A DNA stretch of 64,000 nt, taken from NCBI GenBank assembly GCA_964527215.1, contig CAZGNZ010000005.1:1-64000 (forward strand), read 5' to 3'. This DNA comes from CAZGNZ01 sp964527215 (GTDB lineage Bacteria; Fidelibacterota; Marinisomatia; SCGC-AAA003-L08; JACNLC01). The notes beneath the pieces were generated by a model. That model made no database searches and was not told the origin of the DNA. It saw only the letters and a list, made by a program, of their open reading frames with translations. The position numbers were made by a program, and so were the translations under genes. How positions within the stretch are numbered: the stretch's first letter is position 1; the number at the start of each line of letters is the position of its first letter. This document shows positions 12,301-18,377 of the stretch, in pieces.

Positions 12301-12631
12301 CCGCTTCCAGAAAAGCATCCGCGGAAGCATCATAGATTTGGAAGGTTGGAACTGTACCTCCTACGCAGTATCCTTCTGTTCCAGGTTCACTGGCCGAATA
12401 CCCCATAGCGGGCAGGGTCGTATAAGGACCGGTCCATTCAGTACTGCCAACGCATACATCGCCGTTAAAAGCCGCGATCCAATCGCCGTTCTCCAGTGAA
12501 ACCCCATCTACCTGAGCGTCAAAAACGAAGTAGAAGGCCTGCATTGAAGACTGATTCCACTCAAACCCTTCCGGCTGAGCAAAAACAACGGTACAGACGG
12601 ATGCGACAAGCACGATAAAAAATGTCCTCAT
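335..12631 (-). CDS. Giant secreted Cys-rich/cadherin-like repeat protein with T9SS sorting domain (4098 aa)
   Basis: An N-terminal signal peptide (about residues 1-18) is followed by a modular surface protein. A ~115-residue module (PEGFxxxQSxxQAFYF ... GDWIxAFNGDxCVGS) occurs five times, near residues 19, 328, 883, 1241 and 3895. Between them lie dozens of ~30-residue Cys/Asp-rich repeats (DCxGxCFGxAxIDDCGxC) and thrombospondin-3-like GCTDPxAxNYDxxATxDDGSC units, probably calcium-binding. Residues ~2015-3090 are tandem cadherin/Ig-like domains (FSYRVTDG, VNDxP). A second Cys-rich block covers ~3090-3700. The C-terminus (from ~4010) has YPNPFNPATT and ends RKVMLVK, a type A T9SS sorting domain. 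Ribosome site AGGAG lies just before ATG 12631. Role unknown; adhesion or surface structure is inference. No enzymatic domain was recognised. Confidence 0.93.
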   Translation of the reverse strand: MRTFFIVLVASVCTVVFAQPEGFEWNQSSMQAFYFVFDAQVDGVSLENGDWIAAFNGDVCVGSTEWTGPYTTLPAMGYSASEPGTEGYCVGGTVPTFQIYDASADAFLEAEATPYDGSLEWEFLAFLNISMLSAGSGGDIEGCMDDTACNFNPDATIDDGSCLYDDCNGDCGGEAFVDDCGDCVGGLTGLTANYNMDCNGDCYGSAYIDECGFCVGGNTGEEPCAMDCNGEWGGTAFYDDCGECVGGSTGLTENYAMDDCGVCFGNNEDMDCNGDCFGDAFINDCGCVGGNTGLEPDFCEGCTDETAINYDPEATVDDGSCVYTMPAPEGFEYSQSIQQAFYYFAIATLNDVELTSEDWIGAFNGDICVGSVQWTGPYSVLPVMGDDGNDWTEGYMLTGEFPSFRIYEAASGEVYEATPSEDIAWSNLSQPILDYLAAYSTILGCTDESACNFNPDATEDDGSCLYDDCNGDCGGSAVIDDCGVCSGGNSGHEFNSDIDCNGDCFGSAMIDDCGECTEGQTGLEYNYAMDCTGTCYGEAVVDDCGICSGGTSGHEFNSDMDCEGVCWGEAVLDDCGVCSGGTTGHEFNSDIDCNGDCFGTAVIDDCGECTGGLTGLEFNYALDDCGVCFGENADMDCNGDCFGSAMIDDCGECTEGQTGLEYNYAMDCTGTCYGEAVVDDCGICSGGTSGHEFNSDMDCEGVCWGEAVLDDCGVCSGGTTGHEFNSDIDCNGDCFGTAVIDDCGECTGGLTGLEFNYALDDCGVCFGENADMDCNGDCFGSAMIDDCGECTEGQTGLEYNYAMDCTGTCYGEAVVDDCGVCSGGTTGHEFNSDMDCAGVCFGTAYVDDCGVCDDDPTNDNECFGCTDPMAYNFDDDATIDDGSCIYQPDEFDFTQSTMQAFYFVFYAAINDVELENGDWIGAFNGDICVGSTPYAGIETTVPAMGADGQGGTEGYMTSGDVPTFIVYDLSADAFYEGTPSTQMDLGWANLGFFNIESLLVGQDCAGVVGGSAYIDDCGYCVGGTTGLEPNFAMDCAGVCFGEAVIDDCGECVEGTTGLEFNFAMDCAGECYGDAVIDDCGVCSGGTSGHEANSDQDCAGECFGEAVIDDCGECVGGSTGLEFNYAQDCAGDCFGEAVIDDCGECVGGSTGLEFNYAQDCAGDCFGEAVIDDCGVCSGGSTGHEFNSDMDCAGVCFGNAYVDDCGVCDDDPTNDNECFGCTDPMAYNYDEGATIDDGTCIYMPEGFDFAQSTMQAFYFVFYAAITGEELEHGDWIGAFNGDICVGSTPYAGMETTVPAMGYDGQTATEGYMITGDIPTFIVYDLSADAFYEGAPVTQMDLAWANFGFINIDELLVGQDCAGVIGGTAYFDDCGECVGGSTGLEENYAMDCAGVCFGEAVIDDCGECVGGTTGLEFNYALDDCGVCFGENADMDCAGVCFGEAVIDDCGECVGGTTGLEFNYAQDCAGDCFGSAVIDDCGVCSEGTTGHEFNSDQDCFGTCFGTAFIDDCGECVGGETGMEENWAQDCAGVCFGSAFLDDCGVCSGGQSGHAANSDIDCNGDCFGEAFIDDCGYCTGGNTGLEANFAQDCTGTCFGSAVIDDCGECVEGTTGLVFNYAMDCAGDCFGDAVIDDCGICSGGSTGHEFNSDIDCFGECFGTAFIDECGECVGGETGLEENWAQDCAGICFGNAFIDDCGICSGGQSGHVANSDEDCNGDCFGDAFIDDCGTCVGGETGMEENWAQDCAGICFGAAFLDDCGVCSGGQSGHTANSDEDCNGDCFGNAFIDNCGECVGGETGLEAEWAMDCNEDCFGSAIIDDCGECTGGQTGLEFNFALDDCGICFGENADQDCFGTCFGSAVIDDCGECVEGETGLTFNYAYDDCGICFGDNLDKDCFGDCFGTAVIDDCGECVLGNTGLEFNYADVGCGCFEPAPVGYYPDVDNDGLGYGEETVLFCVDPGVDWSLNNDDLEPLCPTNDTDDCGVCGGGNADKDCNDVCFGGAVEDECGVCEGDGSSCNQPVAVNQSETTLEEMLITITVNAEDPNTDPLDIIITDYPLNGSLNYVGTGLDIDYTPDTDFVGSDNFSYRVTDGIWESNRATVSISVGAVDDPPTVVSYSASLIEDHSLSIGLIASDMDTPDDELVIEIVDNPVKGVLEVSRAFANVEYTALPDEFGADSFTYRAWDGNSYSELGTISITIAPVNDAPVITDIESATGSFVIDENTSLAITVYADDVDGDELGFSIVSGPMDGEVVMDRDFGFTYYPDPGFADDDNIVVQVYELYGTLTSNMEDIEITVSNVNDIPVCEDLPRSVLEDAEELEITLIGDDNDDDDVLSFPADMLSQPAHGTISINNEDVTYIPDSNYNGPDSFTYQVYDGTAYSGECTVSIDVIPVNDSPTVEEITFDNVDDGFIFELEAEDIDGDPLELMFLPLDNEDNPMTVSGGSVEFLGMTGDNVFQYQYFTGFFVPDEDFILYKASDGVEESEVELITFLIPGGEPSFARDEPVAVNQDIDMREDVCKAISIIGVDINGTFDEFSTVSITEQPTMGYFLGDLVIDLDQSNESVLSFIGTFCPNADAAGLDSLKFVVDNGGTGRVSDPGSMKFNISEENDPPTLNNIDDTAGAEDTEILVPLVFSDPDNILQVTWESTDEEHLDISYDDVNNQLVIVPAPNFNGNFQITVTVTEVDGNDMQSTSKTFNLSVTPVNDRPTLVDPSDQDMLEDSEIIVLLSATDIDGDSIGGFEIVSILDDEGNELEWTDAYITGNELHIVPAENYHGEVTITVLAYDENNLESEAQEFGCLVGPVNDQPGTPEFQDPDPIDENNARSYIEMVFTPLDVDGDDLTVTATTGNTRLFPAGSIVVDPVTAVSGTERTITLTPAGNEYGSAVITVTIADSDVSVTAEFNVVVNEVMDAPVLSEIGVLATNEDQVVTIELSATDVDTDPSQLLFTVSEGVNITTGIMAGNLTVIPEANWNGVEYITVTVSDDVNEDSEIVTVDVSPVNDPPVITTFANGTARTGQLWSYQPGITDIDSEEFTIGLSNAPEGMTAADGIVSWTPESGVTSSGWVTMTVYDDGMASDSELFILSVIQVDCAGVDNGTAVIDDCGVCSGGTTVHPANSDMDCTGLCFGEAYLDDCDVCSGGTSGHEADSDKDCAGTCFGDALVDDCGICSGGTSGHEADSDKDCEGTCFGTAVVDDCGECVLGNTGLEFNYADVGCGCFEPAAMTYYADVDGDGLGDDAVTDEFCGDPGEGWAAVGGDPEPDCATNDTDLCGICGGENANMDCEGICFGNAFVDECGICSGGTTGHAANSDKDCYGECFGEAGLDECGVCSGGSTGLIPNADLDCANVCFGSAFIDNCDICSGGTTGHTADSDMDCAGICFGEAFLDDCDICSEGTTGHTADSDMDCAGVCFGEAVIDDCGVCSGGTTGHEANSNMDCAGECFGDAFLDDCEVCSGGISGHIANSDKDCYGECFGEAGLDECGVCAGGSTGLIPNADMDCAEVCFGSAYVDDCDVCSGGTSGHLADSDKDCAGVCFGEAFIDDCDVCSGGTSGHEADSDKDCAGVCFGEAFIDDCDVCSGGTTGHEADSDKDCAGVCFGEAFIDDCDVCSGGTSGHEADSDKDCAGVCFGEAFIDDCDVCSEGTTGHAANSDMDCNDECFGTAFVNECGCVEGSTGLAEDYCYGCTNPEAVNYDPDATIDDGSCTVFVTTLNELHDGNNLVGFMAIPESPTPANILSPLGDNVIAIIGEGVQAQPHPILPGEWIGSLTEIEATDGYWLRVNTEDVLSVTGYPVDPEIIYELHEGNNLISYVGENLAGVSEALPDDIEPYVTDIIGESLTAQPHPFFPDQWIGSLTQLEQGKGYWMRTSQDITFAWAQPALTRLESYIPVTEKVLPAGFEYNQSTKQAFYYIEQVALTDGDIQAGDWLIAYEGDVVIGARQWTGEYTDIPVMAYDGSIGTEGYLTPGTVPTFKLYNETSGDIINLTAENIPVFESNGVSFITELTEEVLIPDAYALHHAYPNPFNPATTIAFDLPVEGHVNVAVYDMRGRMVAELGGGHWQAGYHKLTWNAEQQASGVYFIRMTSDSFQATRKVMLVK
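1560..3365 (-). repeat. Cys/Asp-rich 30-residue repeat array, block 2 (inside giant gene)
   Basis: Second array of the same coding repeat, here mostly of the DCAGVCFGEAFIDDCDVCSG variety, placed between the cadherin-like region and the C-terminal part. Several adjacent copies between 1740 and 2100 are nearly identical at DNA level, suggesting recent local expansion. Confidence 0.8.
6610..12200 (-). repeat. Cys/Asp-rich 30-residue repeat array, block 1 (inside giant gene)
   Basis: In-frame degenerate repeats of roughly 90-100 bp encode DCxGxCFGxAxIDDCGxCSGGxTG units, interrupted by three copies of the QAFYF/GDWIGAFNGD module. Repeat copies differ at many synonymous sites except in the recent duplication at 10275-11096. 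The Cys spacing suggests disulfide-rich, Asp-rich extracellular units. Confidence 0.85.
10275..11096 (-). repeat. Near-identical 411-bp tandem duplication within giant gene
   Basis: Two consecutive 411-bp units (10275-10685 and 10686-11096) encode the same 137-residue stretch with only scattered base changes. The length is a multiple of three, so the frame is kept. A partial third copy begins at the same phase beyond each end. Confidence 0.85.
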
Positions 12632-12941
12632 CTCTCTCTCCTATTGTTGATTTAGGTCATTCTTGGATAAATTTTCAAATTTAAGTGATCTAAGGCTGGT
12701 TGTCTTGTTGTAACAAGCTTCCTGTCCTGATGTAAACCTGATGCAACAAAGAGATAATTATATCAAGTTGGTTGGTTGGTGAATCTATTACAATATTGAG
12801 AATTAAACAATTATTTATCAGATGCAGCAGCGAATTCTTGTGTCCCTGAAACGCGTTGTCTGTAAGGTTTTTACAACGGGTTCAAGAGATGGCAGCCCGG
12901 CTATCGATTCTCGCACCAGGGCAGCGTTTTCAGCACGGGAA
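12632..12941. other. Intergenic region upstream of the giant gene
   Basis: About 310 bases hold no convincing gene. It must carry the promoter of the minus-strand giant gene, and the ABC permease on the same strand ends at 12942. A short palindrome CTTGTTGTAACAAG (12704-12717, 6-bp arms) sits about 75 bases before the giant gene start and could be an operator. I could not assign a -35/-10 pair with confidence. Confidence 0.4.
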
Positions 12942-13703
12942 TCAGGGCTTCAGCCGGTATCCCTTAGTGAAAACAAACACCGCAACGGAAGTAAAAACTG
13001 CCGCAAATCCGATACTGATTCCAAGAGACAAAAGCGGGCTGGTATCCCAGACCCCGAGCGTTGCGCTTCTCAGGCCATTGATCATCCAGTAAAGGGGATT
13101 GAACTGTGACAGATTTTTCCAGAACGGGGGAAGCATATCGATGGAATAAAACACCCCGCCCAAAAAGGTCAGAGGCATAAAAATGAAATTATTAAACATG
13201 GAAACATGGTCCCACGTTTTGGCAAAAATGCCTGCGATCAGACCCAGTGCGGCAAAGGACCATGAAACCGTGATCAGATAGATGAAGACGAGAACCGGAT
13301 TCTCTATATGAAATCCGGTAAGCAGATATCCCAGCAGCATAACCAGAATACCGTTCAAAGTGCCGCGTGCCATCCCCCCGATGATGTATCCGAAGCTCAT
13401 TTCCAGTCCGCTGAGCGGTGTAATCAGAAGATCCTCAATGAACCGCATAAACTTGGACTGCAGCATGCTGGATGATGCATTCTGAAATGAATGTGTGATC
13501 ACAGACATCATCACGAGACCGGGAATAATGTACTGAATATATGATACATCCTTAATGCTGCCAATTCGCGAGCCGAGAGACTGGCCAAACACCATGATGT
13601 ACAGACCTGATGAAATCAGACTGGGCATCAGAGTCTGCCGGTACAGGACCAGAAAACGCCAAATTTCTCTTCGGAATAGTGTCAGAAATCCAATATTAAT
13701 CAT
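12942..13703 (-). CDS. ABC-2 type transporter permease (YadH-like)
   Basis: Inner-membrane permease of an ABC-2 exporter, 253 residues, the usual length for YadH/NodJ-type subunits. Six hydrophobic segments are visible, including GLVMMSVITHSFQNASSSM and the family motif region FIFMPLTFLGGVFYSIDMLP near residue 180. The ATG at 13703 is preferred over a TTG one codon upstream; AGGA lies about 10 bases before it. The gene overlaps the ATPase gene upstream by 8 bases, so the two are translationally coupled and form one exporter. The substrate is not evident. Confidence 0.9.
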   Translation of the reverse strand: MINIGFLTLFRREIWRFLVLYRQTLMPSLISSGLYIMVFGQSLGSRIGSIKDVSYIQYIIPGLVMMSVITHSFQNASSSMLQSKFMRFIEDLLITPLSGLEMSFGYIIGGMARGTLNGILVMLLGYLLTGFHIENPVLVFIYLITVSWSFAALGLIAGIFAKTWDHVSMFNNFIFMPLTFLGGVFYSIDMLPPFWKNLSQFNPLYWMINGLRSATLGVWDTSPLLSLGISIGFAAVFTSVAVFVFTKGYRLKP

Positions 13704-14616
13704 CAATCGTTTTTCCTGTCAGCTGAATAAAAACGTCTTCCAGTGTGGATCGGCAGATTTTGGCCTCTTCCACAATGACATCCTGTTTCATCAGCGCTGA
13801 GATTATTCTCGGCAGATCCCGCTCCGGGTCGTCACTGGGCACCACCAGATGACCGTCCGCATGGGTGAACTGATACTCCGGAAGACGGATTTCCGCACTG
13901 CCGTTCTGGATTTTCAGTCCAACATGGGTTTTCCCCAGTTCTCCAATCAGTTTTTCCGGTGATCCCTCGGCCACAATCCGTCCTTCATCAATAATGGCGA
14001 CGGTATCGCACAGCTGTTCTGCTTCCTCGATATAGTGGGTTGTGAGTAAAATGGTTTTGCCCTGTTTGTTCACCCGGTTCAGGTACTCCCACAGCATGAG
14101 TCTGAGCTCAAGATCCACCCCGGCTGTGGGTTCATCCAGAATCACCACCGGCGGATCATGCACCAGGGCTTTGGCAATCTGAACACGCCGCTTCATCCCG
14201 CCGGACAGTTCCCGCATTTTTGCATCCGCCTTTGCCGTCAGTCCGAACTGCTCAAGCATTTCCATGGCGCGGACCTGAGCGGCTTTTTTCCGGTATCCAT
14301 AATATCCGGCCTGAAGAGTCAGTAAATCGTGGAGTTTGAAAAAGGGATCAAAATTCAATTCCTGCGGCGACAGGCCGACGGACTTTCTCGTAAACCGAAA
14401 GTCACGCAAAACGTCTTTACCGAAAATCCGGGCACCTCCCGATGTCAGCCGAATCAGTCCGGTCAGGATTCCGATCGTGGTGGTTTTCCCAGCTCCGTTT
14501 GGCCCCAGGAGTCCGTAAAATGATCCTTTGGGAATGTGAAGATCAATTCCCTTTAACGCCGGAAAGCTGCCGTAGGATTTTTTCAAATTACTTGTCTCAA
14601 TTGCATATTCAGTCAT
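13696..14616 (-). CDS. ABC transporter ATP-binding protein (YadG/CcmA-like)
   Basis: Cytoplasmic ATPase subunit of the ABC-2 exporter encoded with the permease that follows. Walker A GPNGAGKT is at residues 38-45, signature LSGGMKRR at 137-144, Walker B VVILDEP at 157-163, and an H-loop TTHYIEEAE near 195. At 306 residues it carries a C-terminal extension of about 70 residues after the nucleotide-binding domain, as is common in DrrA/CcmA-like proteins. Drug, lipid or polysaccharide export are all possible. Confidence 0.93.
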   Translation of the reverse strand: MTEYAIETSNLKKSYGSFPALKGIDLHIPKGSFYGLLGPNGAGKTTTIGILTGLIRLTSGGARIFGKDVLRDFRFTRKSVGLSPQELNFDPFFKLHDLLTLQAGYYGYRKKAAQVRAMEMLEQFGLTAKADAKMRELSGGMKRRVQIAKALVHDPPVVILDEPTAGVDLELRLMLWEYLNRVNKQGKTILLTTHYIEEAEQLCDTVAIIDEGRIVAEGSPEKLIGELGKTHVGLKIQNGSAEIRLPEYQFTHADGHLVVPSDDPERDLPRIISALMKQDVIVEEAKICRSTLEDVFIQLTGKTIDD

Positions 14617-14746
14617 GTGACCGGCTCATTCCATTTTTGTTCATGATAGGTTGGCAAGCAAAAATCGAAATATTTCCAGATGACACCGGAGCATACGCGA
14701 TTCCTGTATTTTTCGGGAGACGAATCTTGAAAATACACAAAATCGT

Positions 14747-16150
14747 TCACCTTTCAAGGGTAGCAATATTTTCAACATGGGGTGTATGGGGAAACATATC
14801 CAGCGGTCTGATGCACTTCAGCTGGTATCCGTCGTCGCATAGCATGCGAATGTCCCGCGCCTGGGTTGACGGATTGCAGGAGACATATACAATCCGATTG
14901 GGTGACAGGGTAAGGATGTCGCGCACTGTTTTAGGGTGCATGCCTGCCCTCGGCGGATCTGTGACAACAACATCTGGGGACGGCAGCGGACTGCCTTCTG
15001 TCTCACTGTGAAGAAATGTCATCAGATCACCTTTGAAAAAGGCCGCATTGTCAATTCCGTTCCGCCGGGCATTTCGAATCGCATCATCGACTGCCGATGA
15101 CACCACTTCGATTCCGACCACCTCTTCCGCATCCCGGGCAATGTACTGTGCAATTGAACCCGTTCCGCAGTACAAATCCATTACTGTTTCGCTCCCCGTC
15201 AGACGGCATTCATCCCGAATCAGACGGTACAGTGCCTGAGCCTGGCGGGTGTTTGTCTGGAAAAAGGAATTGGCGGAAATTTCAAATTCCAATTCACCAA
15301 TCCGTTCAATGATCGTTCTTTCACCATACAGCAGACATTCCCATTCCCCCTGTGAAATCTCCGCCTTTCGAGTATTGACGTTATTTACAATGCCCGCAAT
15401 GAACGGAAACCTGTCCGTCAGCTCCTGAACCAATGGTTCAAGCAATTCGGTATCTTCATCCAGCGTGACGAGATTGACCATGACAGAGCCGTTAAACTCT
15501 GAGAAACGCAAAACGACATGCCGCATAAGTCCCGAGTGAGACCGGCTGTCATACACCGGGATATCCTCTCTGAGGACAAACTGTCGAATGGTATCCAGTA
15601 TGCTGTCCCCGATTTCCGGCTGAAGGTGACATTCCCTGATATCAAGAATTCGGTCGTAGCGTCTCGGAATGTGCAGTCCGAGAGCCATTTTAGCTTCATC
15701 GTCTTTGGGAGTCGTGCGCCAGGGATATCTGGAAAAGGTATACTCCATTTTATTCCGGTAGCGGTACTGACGGTCACAGGCCAGAATGGGATACCGGTCG
15801 ATGTTCTCAAACCCGCCCAGCCGTCTGAATACATCCAGCACCTGCTGTTCTTTTTCCTTGAGCTGCCGCTCATAGGACAGATTTTGAAATCGGCATCCGC
15901 CGCAGTAGCGCACATGGGGACAGGGTGCCGGAATATAATCTTCCGTCTCCCTGATCACTTCCAGCCGGATTGCCTCAAGATAGCTGGACCGTTTCCGCGT
16001 AATTCGGGCCCGCACTGTTTGTCCGGGCAGGGAGAATTTCACGAACACCACCATATCTCCGATATGAGCCACACCCAACCCGCCAAAAGCCAGCGATTCT
16101 ATCTTCAGTTCAACTTCCGTTCCTTTTCTGGGAATAGTAAACTTGTTCAT
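14747..16150 (-). CDS. rlmD: 23S rRNA (uracil-5-)-methyltransferase RlmD/RumA family
   Basis: SAM-dependent m5U methyltransferase of the TrmA/RlmD family, 467 residues. An N-terminal TRAM-like OB domain (about 7-65) is followed by an iron-sulfur cluster motif with C77, C83 and C86 (CPHVRYCGGC) and probably a distal Cys near 124. The Rossmann domain has DLYCGTGSIA (SAM-binding), VVTDPPRAGMHP and the catalytic Cys in VSCNPSTQARD. Family members modify U1939 (RlmD) or U747/U1939 (RlmCD) of 23S rRNA; which uridine is targeted cannot be told from the sequence. It stands alone between the ABC exporter and deoC on the same strand. Confidence 0.92.
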   Translation of the reverse strand: MNKFTIPRKGTEVELKIESLAFGGLGVAHIGDMVVFVKFSLPGQTVRARITRKRSSYLEAIRLEVIRETEDYIPAPCPHVRYCGGCRFQNLSYERQLKEKEQQVLDVFRRLGGFENIDRYPILACDRQYRYRNKMEYTFSRYPWRTTPKDDEAKMALGLHIPRRYDRILDIRECHLQPEIGDSILDTIRQFVLREDIPVYDSRSHSGLMRHVVLRFSEFNGSVMVNLVTLDEDTELLEPLVQELTDRFPFIAGIVNNVNTRKAEISQGEWECLLYGERTIIERIGELEFEISANSFFQTNTRQAQALYRLIRDECRLTGSETVMDLYCGTGSIAQYIARDAEEVVGIEVVSSAVDDAIRNARRNGIDNAAFFKGDLMTFLHSETEGSPLPSPDVVVTDPPRAGMHPKTVRDILTLSPNRIVYVSCNPSTQARDIRMLCDDGYQLKCIRPLDMFPHTPHVENIATLER

Positions 16151-16370
16151 TACCTGCTTTCACTTTTTCGGTTTAATTTCCAAAACAGACGGATATCCAT
16201 CGTAATGATGATTTTGATCCGTGTCATTCTGTTCGGATACAGAATATGGAGTGACGAAATTGACTGATCCTGAACCGGAGTGGTCACTGCAGTACCGGAA
16301 AACGGCGGAGGTTTCTGTTTTGGATGCGGTCAGTCGCGGCAATGCCCGTTGCGGGTGCCAAGGGCTTGAA

Positions 16371-17030
16371 TCAGGAATCCAGTTCCCGGATTATCCCGAC
16401 ACTGGCACTGGCACCAATCCGGGTAGCACCGGCCTGTATCATCTTCATGGCTGAAGCAAGCGTTTTAATCCCTCCCGCTGCTTTCACGCCTGTTCCCGTA
16501 CCCACCATCTGGCGCATGAGTGCAATATCTTCCACGGTGGCCCCGCCGGAAGAAAATCCGGTAGAGGTTTTAACGAAATGTGCCCCGGCTTTGACGGCAA
16601 GACCGCAGGCGATCTTTTTTTCCTGATCCGTCAGCAGGCATGCCTCGATGATCACTTTTACCAATGCCGGATCTGCTGCGGTTACCACCTGCCGGATATC
16701 CTGTTCAACAAACTCGGCATCACCGGATTTGAGGGCGGTTATGTTCAACACCATATCCACTTCCCTGGCCCCGTCCAGAACAGCCTGTTTCGCTTCGGCA
16801 GCCTTGATGCCGGATGTATTTGAACCCAGTGGGAATCCCACAACAGAGCAGACGGGAATTCTGCTGCCCTGCAGAAATTCTTTACATCGGGATACATGAA
16901 CGGGATTCACACAGACACTGGCAAATCCATATTCAACTGCTTCCCGGCAAATCTGTTCAATCTGTTCCGGAGATGCATCCGGTTTCAGAATGGTATGATC
17001 AAAATATTTTGCTAAATTTTCCCGTTTCAT
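16371..17030 (-). CDS. deoC: Deoxyribose-phosphate aldolase
   Basis: Cleaves 2-deoxyribose 5-phosphate to glyceraldehyde 3-phosphate and acetaldehyde in deoxynucleoside catabolism. The 219-residue TIM barrel has the Schiff-base lysine K154 in FVKTSTGF, D92 in EVDMVLN, and K183 in GVKAAGGIK, the expected catalytic set. A GGAG lies just before ATG 17030. The gene follows the mutase gene by only 12 bases, so they are probably one transcript; a pyrimidine-nucleoside phosphorylase at 39754 could supply the upstream step. Confidence 0.95.
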   Translation of the reverse strand: MKRENLAKYFDHTILKPDASPEQIEQICREAVEYGFASVCVNPVHVSRCKEFLQGSRIPVCSVVGFPLGSNTSGIKAAEAKQAVLDGAREVDMVLNITALKSGDAEFVEQDIRQVVTAADPALVKVIIEACLLTDQEKKIACGLAVKAGAHFVKTSTGFSSGGATVEDIALMRQMVGTGTGVKAAGGIKTLASAMKMIQAGATRIGASASVGIIRELDS

Positions 17031-17042
17031 TACTCCACTCTC

Positions 17043-18377
17043 TCAAATTATTTTCTTAACCCTGTTAATCAGTTCCATTGCGTCACTGCGGCTGACGGCT
17101 TCTGCATATACCCGGATAATGGGTTCGGTATTGGATTTGCGGACATGGATCCAGCTGTTGTCCCAGAGCAGTTTCAGACCATCAGTCCAGTCCCTTTCCT
17201 TTGAATCAATGGCCGATGCAATCCGCTTCAGCGCCTGATCAGGATCCACTTTTCCAAGCTGGATTTTATCCTTGATCATGACGTAATGCGGAAGATGAAC
17301 ATAAATTTCCGCCAGCGATCGGGAATCCTGCACCATTCTCTGCAGAAACAGCGTGACTCCCACCAGCGAATCCCGCCCGTGATGGGCATCAGCCAGTATC
17401 ACTCCGCCGTTTCCTTCACCTCCCAGCTCACATTCCACGGACTTCATTTTTTGAACCACATTGATCTCGCCCACTGCCGAGCGGATGACCTCAACGCCGT
17501 ATTTTTCGGCAATCCGGTCAAGAGCCATTGTGGTGGAAAGATTGGTGACCAGCGGTGCTGATGACCTGGTGGTCTGCAGGTATCCATCGGCACAGACAAC
17601 AAGCGTGTATTCTTCGCCGATCGGACGTCCGGTATTGTCAACCACCGCAAGCCGGTCGCCGTCCGGGTCAGTCGCAAATCCGACATCGGCATTCAATTCA
17701 AGTACTTTCTTACCCAGATCCGTCAGGTTTTCCGGTAAGGGTTCGGCACCTCTCATGAATTCACCGCTGGGATCACAGTAAAGCTCAGCCACTTCGCATC
17801 CCAGTCTTCGAAGCATTTCGGGCAGGGCCTTAAAAGCGGCACCATTCACGGCATCCACTGCCACTTTGAATTTCCGCTGCCTGATTTTGGCGAGGTTGAG
17901 GAAATCCAGCTTCAGAATGGATTCAATATGTTCTCCGGCCGGATTTTCCAGTTTTTTTACCGATCCGAAGGTGGATGAAGGTTCCGGCCTGCGATCGGCG
18001 GTTTTGAAAAGCGCTTGGTTTTGAGCGCCGTTGAGAAAACAGCCGTCATGATGGATAAATTTCAGTCCGTTCCATTCAATAGGATTGTGGCTGGCGGTGA
18101 TCACAATCCCGCCGGCACAATGATAATGCTCCACTAAAAACTGAGCAGTCGGAGTGGGGATAATTCCGGCATTCAAAACATCCCGACCTGATTCCATCAG
18201 CCCCTTTTCGGCCGCCTGAATCATCTGAGCACCATGGGGGCGGCTGTCCCGCGCCACAAGAATGGGTCCCGATTCCTGAATTTCGGCAAATGCCCGGGCA
18301 TGACTGATCACAGCTGAATCGGTTAAGCTGTCACCTGCAATTCCCCTGATTCCTGATATTCCGCGTATAAGTTTCAT
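17043..18377 (-). CDS. Phosphohexomutase family (GlmM-like; possible phosphopentomutase)
   Basis: Alpha-D-phosphohexomutase with the catalytic phosphoserine S96 in TASHNP, metal-binding DPDGDR at 237-242, sugar-binding loop GGEGNGG and phosphate-binding SNTEPIIRVYAE near the end. The GEGNGG loop matches Bacteroidota/archaeal-type GlmM rather than E. coli GlmM (GEQSGH). I chose ATG 18377 (MKLIRGISGIRG), which matches the family N-terminus; an in-frame upstream start at 18464 would add 29 residues without homologous character. Likely phosphoglucosamine mutase for UDP-GlcNAc synthesis, but the tight linkage to deoC leaves phosphopentomutase activity open, as some archaeal members of this family do that job. 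Confidence 0.88.
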   Translation of the reverse strand: MKLIRGISGIRGIAGDSLTDSAVISHARAFAEIQESGPILVARDSRPHGAQMIQAAEKGLMESGRDVLNAGIIPTPTAQFLVEHYHCAGGIVITASHNPIEWNGLKFIHHDGCFLNGAQNQALFKTADRRPEPSSTFGSVKKLENPAGEHIESILKLDFLNLAKIRQRKFKVAVDAVNGAAFKALPEMLRRLGCEVAELYCDPSGEFMRGAEPLPENLTDLGKKVLELNADVGFATDPDGDRLAVVDNTGRPIGEEYTLVVCADGYLQTTRSSAPLVTNLSTTMALDRIAEKYGVEVIRSAVGEINVVQKMKSVECELGGEGNGGVILADAHHGRDSLVGVTLFLQRMVQDSRSLAEIYVHLPHYVMIKDKIQLGKVDPDQALKRIASAIDSKERDWTDGLKLLWDNSWIHVRKSNTEPIIRVYAEAVSRSDAMELINRVKKII

